Source: Cellulomonas gilvus ATCC 13127 (GTDB lineage Bacteria; Actinomycetota; Actinomycetes; Actinomycetales; Cellulomonadaceae). Taken from it: DNA of 64,000 bases. Below, piece by piece: positions 16,906 to 23,621 of the stretch (positions within the stretch are counted from its first letter, which is position 1; each line of letters opens with the position of its first letter). The notes beneath the pieces were generated by a model. It worked only from the letters and a program-made list of their open reading frames with translations. It was not told the origin of the DNA and searched no databases. The stretch lies in the NCBI RefSeq assembly GCF_000218545.1, contig NC_015671.1, forward strand, positions 1,054,001 through 1,118,000, read 5' to 3'. Made by a program: the position numbers and the translations under genes.

Positions 16906-16906
16906 G

Positions 16907-18088
16907 TCACGCACCCGGTCGTACGGTCCCCGCCGGACCGTACGACCGGGCTGACCCGCCGCTCGACGCCGACAGGGCGGTGCACCCGCACGCCGGGTGC
17001 ACCGCCCATCGTCGTTCCCGGGGCACGGCGTCAGGCAGGCGCACCTCGAGGGTCACCCCGCGCAGGGGGCGCGGTGACCCCGGCCCAGCCGGGTGGGTGC
17101 GGACGTCGTCGAGGAACGTCAGCGCGGCTGCGGCGGCCAGACCGGCGGCCACCGACGCGACGACCACCGGCTCGGGTGACGCGGCCGGCGGTGCCGCGAG
17201 GGCCGCCGCGGTCGCGGGCCAGCCCGGGTCCGCATCCGCACGGTGCAGGTCCAGGCACCGCGCGCACGGCCCGTCGCCGCCCACGACGAGCGGCCCGACG
17301 AGCACGTCCGCCTCCCGCAGCACGATCGGCAGGTGCGGGGTCCCGGCCGCGAGCAGCCCCACGCCGAGGCCCGGGTCGAGTGCGCCGTCGGCCACGACGA
17401 GCAGCAGGTCGAGCCCGCGCCCGGTCGGGCCGCCCGCCGTGGGTGCCGGGCCGAGCGCCCCGCCCGGCACCTCCGCACCGGGCACCGCATCCGCGACGAC
17501 GCGCGCGGCCGCCCGGCACCTGGGCATCCCGACGTCCGCCCACCCGTACCCCGCGGGCCCGACGTCGCTCGACCGCACCGGGCGGTCGTCCTCCAGGCGG
17601 AGGCGACCCACGCCCGCGCACGCGAGCGCGAGCGCGACGCCCAGGCCGGTGCGACCGAGGCCGACGACGCCGACGCAGCGATCCCGGCGCGCCGCGACGA
17701 CGTCCGCCCCGGTGCCCGCGGGCAGGGTCAACGTCAGCACCGCGGCGTCGGCGGCGGCCGGCCCGGACGGTTCCCGGGGCGGCGGGTCCGGCAGCAGCAG
17801 ACGCGCCTCGTCGAGCTGCTGGATGAGGGCCGCCAGCCGCGTCGGGGAGAGCCGCTCGTCGGCCGCGAGCAGACCCAGGGGCGCGGCGGGCGGGTGCGCG
17901 AGCAGGGCCGCCACCTCGTCGTCGAGGAGGTCGGTGACCCGGACGGCCCAGCGCGGGTCGGTGCCGATCTGCACCTCGCCCGGGCCGCGCGGCAGGATCC
18001 TCAGGCCGGTGCGCAACGTGGCTGCCACGAGCCGACACCCTGCCACCGGGTCGGCGCCGCGGAGTGCGTCGTCCACAGCCCCGGACAC
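16907..18088 (-). CDS. ThiF/MoeB/E1-like family protein
   Basis: A 393-residue protein with an N-terminal winged-helix-like region (LLDDEVAALLAHP, RLAALIQQLDEARLLLPD) and a Rossmann core VGVVGLGRTGLGVALALAC typical of ThiF/MoeB/UBA adenylating enzymes. Two cysteine pairs, GPCARCLDLHR and HPACGC, suggest the structural zinc site of the superfamily. It resembles E1-like or leader-binding proteins of RiPP clusters, but no precursor peptide or cyclodehydratase lies nearby. Its last residues overlap the whiB7 terminator. Starts at GTG 18088 or 18076; the first overlaps the upstream hairpin edge, so 18076 is plausible. Confidence 0.7.
   Translation of the reverse strand: MSGAVDDALRGADPVAGCRLVAATLRTGLRILPRGPGEVQIGTDPRWAVRVTDLLDDEVAALLAHPPAAPLGLLAADERLSPTRLAALIQQLDEARLLLPDPPPREPSGPAAADAAVLTLTLPAGTGADVVAARRDRCVGVVGLGRTGLGVALALACAGVGRLRLEDDRPVRSSDVGPAGYGWADVGMPRCRAAARVVADAVPGAEVPGGALGPAPTAGGPTGRGLDLLLVVADGALDPGLGVGLLAAGTPHLPIVLREADVLVGPLVVGGDGPCARCLDLHRADADPGWPATAAALAAPPAASPEPVVVASVAAGLAAAAALTFLDDVRTHPAGPGSPRPLRGVTLEVRLPDAVPRERRWAVHPACGCTALSASSGGSARSYGPAGTVRPGA
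16914..16950. terminator. Terminator hairpin after whiB7
   Basis: A 16-base perfect stem (CCCGGTCGTACGGTCC, 16914-16929, with its complement at 16935-16950) begins nine bases after the whiB7 stop. It lies inside the 3' end of the convergent ThiF-like gene and encodes part of that protein's last residues. Confidence 0.7.
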
Positions 18089-18090
18089 GA

Positions 18091-18128
18091 CGCAGGGGCG
18101 CCGTCCTTCGTCGGACGGCGCCCCTGCG
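18091..18128. terminator. Hairpin terminator after the DUF5679 gene
   Basis: A 16-base perfect inverted repeat (CGCAGGGGCGCCGTCC and its complement) around TTCGTC lies downstream of the DUF5679 gene and directly before the ThiF-like start, separating the two minus-strand genes. Confidence 0.65.
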
Positions 18129-18146
18129 TCGAGGTGCTGCGGGTGC

Positions 18147-18305
18147 TCAGGCCTTGCCGAGGATGCGGTTGAGCTTGGTGCCGCACACGGGGCAGATGGC
18201 CTTGGCCATCTTGCGGCCCGACTCGGAGACGACGACGTCGCCCTCGGCCTCGCGCTTCTCCTTGCACTTCACGCAGTAGAACTCGCCTGCATACGTCTCG
18301 GCCAT
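18147..18305 (-). CDS. DUF5679 zinc-ribbon protein
   Basis: A 52-residue protein with two CxxC knuckles (FYCVKCKEKR and AICPVCGTKL) forming a predicted zinc ribbon, plus basic patches. It matches the DUF5679 family of small actinobacterial proteins. ATG 18305 is preceded by AAGGAGG. Function unknown; nucleic-acid binding is only an inference from the fold. Confidence 0.85.
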   Translation of the reverse strand: MAETYAGEFYCVKCKEKREAEGDVVVSESGRKMAKAICPVCGTKLNRILGKA

Positions 18306-18508
18306 GGGTCCTCCTTGGGCTGTCCGGGACACCGCACGGTCGTTCTTCCCGTCGGTGGCCGGGCAGTGCTGTGACCTGCCCGAGCGCCACCACAGTAGTG
18401 GCGATGGCCGCACGACGAGGCAGGTCCGCGCCCGGCGTGCCGCCGCGGGGGCCGGTGACCGCGAGCGACGTCGCCCGCGTGGTCGGCCCGCGCGTGGGCG
18501 GCGCGCGC

Positions 18509-18514
18509 TACCGT
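18509..18514 (+). promoter_or_regulatory. Leaderless -10 box for the YgjP-like peptidase gene
   Basis: TACCGT, seven bases, then GTG 18522. The box overlaps an alternative upstream GTG at 18513, which argues for the later start. Confidence 0.5.
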
Positions 18515-18521
18515 GCGGCGT

Positions 18522-19130
18522 GTGCACAGCGCCCAGGACGTGACGCCGGTGGAGGTCCGCCGGTCGCGCAAGCGCGTGCGGACGGTCACGGCGTGGCGCG
18601 AGGGCGGCACCACCGTGGTGGCGATCCCCGCGCGGTTCACGCGTGCGCAGGAGGCGGAGTGGGTGCAGCGCATGCTCGTGCGGCTCGCGACGCAGGAGCG
18701 GCGCCGCCGCCCGTCCGACGACGAGCTCGCGCGGCGCGCGGCCGAGCTGTCGCAGCGCTACCTGGGCGCTCGCGCGGTCCCGACGAGCGTGCGCTGGGCG
18801 TCCAACCAGGGCCGGCGCTGGGGATCGTGCACGCCGTCGGACGGCACCATCCGCATCTCCGACCGCGTGCGCGGCATGCCGCGGTGGGTGCTCGACTACG
18901 TGCTGCTGCACGAGCTCACGCACCTGCTGCACGCGGGTCACGGGCCGGAGTTCTGGGCGGAGCTCGACGCGTACCCGCGCACCGCGCGCGCGCGGGGGTT
19001 CCTGGAGGGTTACGCCTACCGCGAGGAACGGCACCCCGGCGCCGGCGCGCCGCCGGGTGCCGACGCGGACGCCGACGAGGACACGGACCTGTTCGACGAC
19101 GAGGCCGACGAGCCGTTCGGCCGTCCCTGA
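18522..19130 (+). CDS. YgjP/SprT-like M48-type metallopeptidase
   Basis: A 202-residue protein of the YgjP-like (DUF45) family. The signature YVLLHELTHLLHAGHGPEFW contains HExxH (HELTH) with a following GHG..FW, and upstream SNQGRRWGSCTPSDGTIRIS is the family hallmark. The C-terminal 30 residues are acidic (DADADEDTDLFDDE). Cytoplasmic; the physiological substrate is not known. The start at 18522 follows the leaderless box. Converges with the Zincin_2 gene. Confidence 0.85.
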   Translation: MHSAQDVTPVEVRRSRKRVRTVTAWREGGTTVVAIPARFTRAQEAEWVQRMLVRLATQERRRRPSDDELARRAAELSQRYLGARAVPTSVRWASNQGRRWGSCTPSDGTIRISDRVRGMPRWVLDYVLLHELTHLLHAGHGPEFWAELDAYPRTARARGFLEGYAYREERHPGAGAPPGADADADEDTDLFDDEADEPFGRP

Positions 19131-19155
19131 CGGAGCCGGGCTTGGTCGTCGGCCG

Positions 19156-20550
19156 TCAGGGGGCGGTCGGCGGGTCCTCGCCCAGGATCTCGGCCAGTGC
19201 GCGGTCCAGGTCCGCCGACTCGCCCGCGGCCTGCGCGCGACGCGCCGCATAGCCCGCGGGGTCGTCGAGGTCCTCGGCGGTCGGCATCAGGTCGGGGTGG
19301 TCCCACACGGCGTCGCGTGCGGCGACGCCGCCCTCGCTCGCGATCCGGGCCCACAGCGCAGCCGCGTCGCGCAGCCGTCGTGGCCGCAGCTCGAGCCCGA
19401 CGAGGTTGGCGAACGTCTGCTCGGCGGGGCCTCCCGCGGCGCGCCGGCGGCGGATCATCTCCCGCAGCGCGACCGCGTGCGGCAGGTGGGGGAGCGCGGC
19501 GGTCGCGCTGACCTCGTCGACCCAGCCCTCCACGAGCGCGAGCGCGGTCTCGAGGCGCGCCAGCGCGGCCTGCTGCTCGGGTGTGGTCTGCGGCGAGAAG
19601 ACACCGCCCGAGAGCGCGCGCTGGAGCTCCTGGGCGTCGGTCGGGTCGATCGAGCCGACGGCCTCCTCGAGCTGGTCGACGTCGATCTCGATGCCGCGTG
19701 CATAGGCCTCGACCGCGGCGAGCAGGTGCGAGCGCAGCCATGGCACGTGCGTGAACAGACGCGTCGCGGCCGCCTCGCGCAGCGCGAGGAACAGACGGAC
19801 CTCCTCGGCGGGCGCGTCGAGCCCCTCGGCGAACGCGTCGAGGTTCGCGGCGACCAGCGCGGGTGCGGGCACGTCGAGCAGCGGCAGGCCGATGTCGGTG
19901 GTGCCGAACACGTCGCGCGAGAGCGTGCCGGCCGCCTGGCCCACCTGCAGCCCGAAGACGGCCGAGCCGAGGCGCCGCAGCAGCTGACCCGGCTCGAGCC
20001 CCCCGGGCAGACCACCGGGCGGCAGGCCCAGCGCGGGGTCGTCGCCGATCCGGCCGCCGAGCGCATCCACGAGCGCCGAGGACAGCGACGACGCGACCGG
20101 CTCGGTCAGCGTGCGCCACGTCGGCAGCGTCGCCTCGACCCACTCGGCGCGGCTCCACGCGCGTGCGGGTGCCGCCGACGGCGGCAGCTCCGTCGCGGCG
20201 TCGAGCCACAGCTCGGCCACCGACAGCGCATCGAGCACCTGGCGCGACTGCGCGGGCGTGAGCGACGGGTCGCCGCCCTGCGCGGCCTGCTGGCGTGCGA
20301 GGTCGTGCGCCATCTGCCAGTTCACGGGCTGGTCGTCGCCGCTCGCGAACAGCTGCTGCACCTGGGCCAGGACCTGCTGCATCGCCGCCGGGTCGGTGGG
20401 CAGCGACCCCGCGGCGCCGAGCGCCTCCGGGTCGATGCCGCGGGCACGCATCTCCGCGATCGCCTGGTCGGCCTGGTCACCCAGCAGCGCGCGGAGCATC
20501 TGCTCCCACGGCGGGAGGGCGGGATCCGGTGCGGAGCTGTCCGGTGCCAC
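19156..20550 (-). CDS. Zincin_2 family protein (zinc-dependent metalloprotease-like)
   Basis: A 464-residue actinobacterial protein of the family often labelled zinc-dependent metalloprotease or coenzyme F420 biosynthesis-associated hydrolase (M. tuberculosis Rv3195 type). The active-site region reads LREAAATRLFTHVPWL near residue 230; neither His of an HExxH motif is present, although the Glu is. Either the family uses other ligands or this member is inactive. GTG 20550 is preceded by AGGAGG; an ATG at 20592 has no comparable site. Located, as usual, between the YgjP-like and PDZ-protease genes. Confidence 0.8.
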   Translation of the reverse strand: MAPDSSAPDPALPPWEQMLRALLGDQADQAIAEMRARGIDPEALGAAGSLPTDPAAMQQVLAQVQQLFASGDDQPVNWQMAHDLARQQAAQGGDPSLTPAQSRQVLDALSVAELWLDAATELPPSAAPARAWSRAEWVEATLPTWRTLTEPVASSLSSALVDALGGRIGDDPALGLPPGGLPGGLEPGQLLRRLGSAVFGLQVGQAAGTLSRDVFGTTDIGLPLLDVPAPALVAANLDAFAEGLDAPAEEVRLFLALREAAATRLFTHVPWLRSHLLAAVEAYARGIEIDVDQLEEAVGSIDPTDAQELQRALSGGVFSPQTTPEQQAALARLETALALVEGWVDEVSATAALPHLPHAVALREMIRRRRAAGGPAEQTFANLVGLELRPRRLRDAAALWARIASEGGVAARDAVWDHPDLMPTAEDLDDPAGYAARRAQAAGESADLDRALAEILGEDPPTAP

Positions 20551-20619
20551 GGTGGCCTCCTGGGGCTGGGACGATGGGCCGGGAGCGCCCACGGTAACCA
20601 GACGATGCGGGAGGACGGC

Positions 20620-21675
20620 ATGGCGGGTCGGCAGGTTCGCTCAGGGCGCAGCGCGCCGGGACCCGCCGCGGACGGCTCGTCGCACGACGTGGTGGTGGTG
20701 GGGGACGGGCCCGTCGCGGAGGCCGTCACCGCGGCATGGGGTCCGCGTGCCCGGTCGCTGGCCGAGGTGCCCGCGCAGGACCCGGAGGGCGCGCTGACGG
20801 GTGCGTCGGTCGTCGTGCTCGTCGCGCACCCGGGCCGGATCGACGCGGTCGCCGACCACCGGGGCCCGCAGGGGCACGCCGCGGCGGTGGCGCATGCGCA
20901 GCGCACGCTGTCCGCGGCGCGTGCGGTCCGTGCGGCGCACGTCGTCGTCGTGTCGTCGGCGGTGGTGCACGGCGCGCACCCGGACCGGCCGACCGTCCAC
21001 GACGACGCCGCGCTGCTCGCCGGCCGGGACGCGGTCCGGGACGGCCTGGTCGGGCACCTGCTCGCGGTCGAGGCCGTCGTGGCCCGGCACGCACGCCGCC
21101 GCGCGCCGCTGCTCACGGTCCTGCGCCCCGCCGCGGTCGCGGGTGGTGGCGTCGACTCGTTCGTCACGCGGCACTTCGAGGCGCCGCGTCTGCTGACGGT
21201 CCGCGGCGTCGAGCGGCCGTGGCAGCTGGTGCACGTCGAGGACGTCGCCGCGGCCACGGTGTTCGTCGTCGAGCACGGCCTGACCGGGCCGCTCACCGTG
21301 GGGCCGCCCGACGTGCTGACCCCCGCGCAGGTGAGCGCGGCGGCCGGGCTGCGCACGGTCGACCTGCCGGCCGCGACCGCGTTCGGGGCCGCCGAACGGC
21401 TGCACCGCGTGGGCGTGCTGCCCGCACCGTCGGTCGAGCTGTCCTACGTGGTGTACCCGTGGACCGTGGCCGCCGACGGCCTGACCGCCGCGGGGTTCGT
21501 CCCCGAGCGGTCCTCGGCGCAGACCCTCGACGCGTTGCTCGAGGGTGTGCGCGGTCGGCTCGCGGTGGGCGGCCGGCGCGTGGGTGCGCGCGACGTCGCG
21601 GCGCTCGGTGCCGCGGGAGCCGCGGTCGCGCTGCTGGGCACGGCGGCGATCTGGCGCCAGGCGCGCAGGCGCTGA
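20620..21675 (+). CDS. NAD-dependent epimerase/dehydratase-like Rossmann protein
   Basis: A 351-residue protein with an atypical N-terminal nucleotide motif (DVVVVGDGPVAEAV instead of GxxGxxG), HVVVVSSAVVHGA, LLTVLRPAAVAGGG and QLVHVEDVAAATVFVVEHG, which together read as an extended SDR/epimerase fold. A C-terminal hydrophobic helix (VAALGAAGAAVALLGTAAIW) with a basic tail predicts a membrane anchor. ATG 20620 has GGGAGG upstream. Substrate unknown; catalytic Tyr-x-x-x-Lys is not evident, so a non-catalytic role is possible. Confidence 0.7.
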   Translation: MAGRQVRSGRSAPGPAADGSSHDVVVVGDGPVAEAVTAAWGPRARSLAEVPAQDPEGALTGASVVVLVAHPGRIDAVADHRGPQGHAAAVAHAQRTLSAARAVRAAHVVVVSSAVVHGAHPDRPTVHDDAALLAGRDAVRDGLVGHLLAVEAVVARHARRRAPLLTVLRPAAVAGGGVDSFVTRHFEAPRLLTVRGVERPWQLVHVEDVAAATVFVVEHGLTGPLTVGPPDVLTPAQVSAAAGLRTVDLPAATAFGAAERLHRVGVLPAPSVELSYVVYPWTVAADGLTAAGFVPERSSAQTLDALLEGVRGRLAVGGRRVGARDVAALGAAGAAVALLGTAAIWRQARRR

Positions 21676-21709
21676 CGCGGGGCACATGCGCGTGCGGCAT
21701 GATGCCGAC

Positions 21710-22867
21710 GTGCCTCCGATCGACGCGCCGAACCCCGACCCGGCCCACGAGCCGCCGCCCGCACCGGGTGCCCCGAACGGTCCCGGGCCGGTGCCCGACG
21801 CGGCGGTCGAGCGCCCGAGCCGGCGTGCGGTGACGTTCTCCGTGGCCATGCTCACCAGCTCGGTGCTCCTGGCGGTGTGCGCGATCCTGCCCGCGCCGTA
21901 CGCGGTGAGCAGCCCCGGGCCGACCGAGGACGTCCTCGGCTCGATCGGCGACCAGCGGCTCATCACCGTGACGGGTGCGACGACCTACCCGTCGACGGGC
22001 GAGCTGCGCATGACGACGGTCTCGGCGACGGGTGGTCCGGGCTATCCCTCCTCGACGCTCGGCGTGATCCGCGGGTGGGTGTCGCCGTGGGCGGTCGTCC
22101 AGCCGCGCGAGATCCTGTTCCCGGACCCCGGCGAGACGCAGGACCAGATCAACGACGAGAACTCGGCGCAGATGGTCTCCTCGCAGGAGAACGCGCAGGT
22201 CGCGGCGCTCGCGGAGCTGGACTACGAGATCCCCGCGACGCTCGTCGTGGTCGGCACGGTCGAGGGCACCGGTGCGGACGGCGTGGTCCACGAGGGCGAC
22301 GTCCTCACGGCGATCGACGGCACGGACCTGCCCGACTACCAGACGCTGGTCCGCACCATGGCGGACGTGACGCCCGGTGCCGAGGTGACCGTCACCGTGC
22401 GGCGCGAGGGTCGCGAGCGTGAGCTGGTGGTGCCCACCACCAGGAGCGACGCGGGTGCGGCCCAGATGGGCGTGTACATCGACCCGGACTTCCAGATGCC
22501 CGTGGACGTCGCGATCGACGCGGGTGACATCGGCGGGCCCAGCGCGGGGACCATGTTCGCGCTGGGGATCATGGACCTGCTGACGCCGCAGGACGAGGCC
22601 GCGGGTCAGGTGATCGCCGGGACCGGCACGATCGACGTGGTCGGGACGGTGGGGCCGATCGGCGGGATCCGCCAGAAGCTCGCGGGCGCGCACCGCGACG
22701 GCGCCGACTGGTTCCTGGCGCCCGCGGCGAACTGCGGCGAGGTGGTGGGCCACGTCCCGGACGGCCTGCGGGTGGTGCGGATCGCGACGCTGCACGAGGC
22801 GTACGAGGCGGTCGTCGCCATCGGCAAGGGCGAGGCCGACGACCTGCCCACCTGCACCGCGTCCTGA
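21710..22867 (+). CDS. YlbL-type membrane-anchored PDZ-Lon (S16) protease
   Basis: A 385-residue protein: disordered Pro-rich N-terminus, one transmembrane helix (41-62, VTFSVAMLTSSVLLAVCAIL), a PDZ domain (VVHEGDVLTAIDGTDLPDYQ), and a C-terminal Lon-like proteolytic domain. The Ser-Lys dyad is Ser278 in GGPSAGTMF and Lys323 in GGIRQKLAGA. It should act at the outer face of the membrane. GTG 21710 has CATGAT six bases upstream (leaderless); ATG 21686 is an alternative. Its neighbours match M. tuberculosis Rv3193c-Rv3195. Confidence 0.88.
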   Translation: MPPIDAPNPDPAHEPPPAPGAPNGPGPVPDAAVERPSRRAVTFSVAMLTSSVLLAVCAILPAPYAVSSPGPTEDVLGSIGDQRLITVTGATTYPSTGELRMTTVSATGGPGYPSSTLGVIRGWVSPWAVVQPREILFPDPGETQDQINDENSAQMVSSQENAQVAALAELDYEIPATLVVVGTVEGTGADGVVHEGDVLTAIDGTDLPDYQTLVRTMADVTPGAEVTVTVRREGRERELVVPTTRSDAGAAQMGVYIDPDFQMPVDVAIDAGDIGGPSAGTMFALGIMDLLTPQDEAAGQVIAGTGTIDVVGTVGPIGGIRQKLAGAHRDGADWFLAPAANCGEVVGHVPDGLRVVRIATLHEAYEAVVAIGKGEADDLPTCTAS

Positions 22868-22895
22868 CGCCCGGGGCCCCGGCGCGCGGGCGCGC

Positions 22896-23483
22896 TCAGT
22901 CGAGCGTCGCGCGCAGCGCCGCGACGAGCCCGGGCACCACGTCGGCACCCTGACCCACCGCGTCGTCCGAGTCGTGCGCACGCGTGCGGACCACCGACCA
23001 CGTCGCACCCTCGCGCAGCACGCCGACGGCGAGCCGCACGTCCTCGCGCTGGGGGTGCGCGAGCAGCCACGGCAGCGCGGCCTCGGCGTCCTGCGGCATC
23101 GCGGCCTCGGCCGCGGGCGGCAGCACGATGCGCTCCGCCGTGACCGCGACGCCGTCCACCGCGGGCGGCCAGGACAGCCCGGCCAGGAGCGACTCGAGGT
23201 CGGGCGCGGCCGGCAGCCCTTCCTGCTCGATCGACGTGAGGTGCCACGCGCTCGCACGTGCGGCGGCGAGCGTCGCGGGCTCGAGCTGGTCGGCCAGGCC
23301 CGGCTCGGCCGCGAGCGCCGCCTGCGTGCGGACCAGCGCGAACACCCGCACGGGCGCGTCCCAGCCCGCGGCCGCGACGTGGTGCTCGATCTCGCGGACC
23401 GCGTCGGCGAGCGCGGCCTGGGGCGCGGTGGGCTCGGAGGGGCTGCCCGGGAGAGTCGGGGTGGGGGGCGTCGCGTCGGTCAC
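22896..23483 (-). CDS. PPA1309 family protein
   Basis: A 195-residue conserved actinobacterial protein: AALADAVREIEHHVAAAGWD, RVFALVRTQAAL, LTSIEQEGLP, AALPWLLAHPQREDVRLAVG and RTRAHDSDDAVGQGADVVPGL are recognisable family segments. No catalytic motif, signal peptide or membrane segment is visible. GTG 23483 is the likely start (VTDATPPTPTLPGS). It is divergent from the UPF0182 gene. Function unknown. Confidence 0.85.
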   Translation of the reverse strand: MTDATPPTPTLPGSPSEPTAPQAALADAVREIEHHVAAAGWDAPVRVFALVRTQAALAAEPGLADQLEPATLAAARASAWHLTSIEQEGLPAAPDLESLLAGLSWPPAVDGVAVTAERIVLPPAAEAAMPQDAEAALPWLLAHPQREDVRLAVGVLREGATWSVVRTRAHDSDDAVGQGADVVPGLVAALRATLD

Positions 23484-23621
23484 CGTCCCATGCTCGCACC
23501 CGACGAGCGCGTCCCACGCCCGCTCGACCGTCGCACCGGTGTGGGAACCTGGGGCGGGCCGCGCGCGTTGGCCCCAGCACCACCACCTGCAGTTCCGACG
23601 ACGACGAGGGACACCACCGCC

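Noticed and set aside
16907..18088. RiPP or TOMM biosynthetic cluster around the ThiF-like gene
   Set aside because: No YcaO, dehydrogenase, precursor peptide or exporter gene is found near it.
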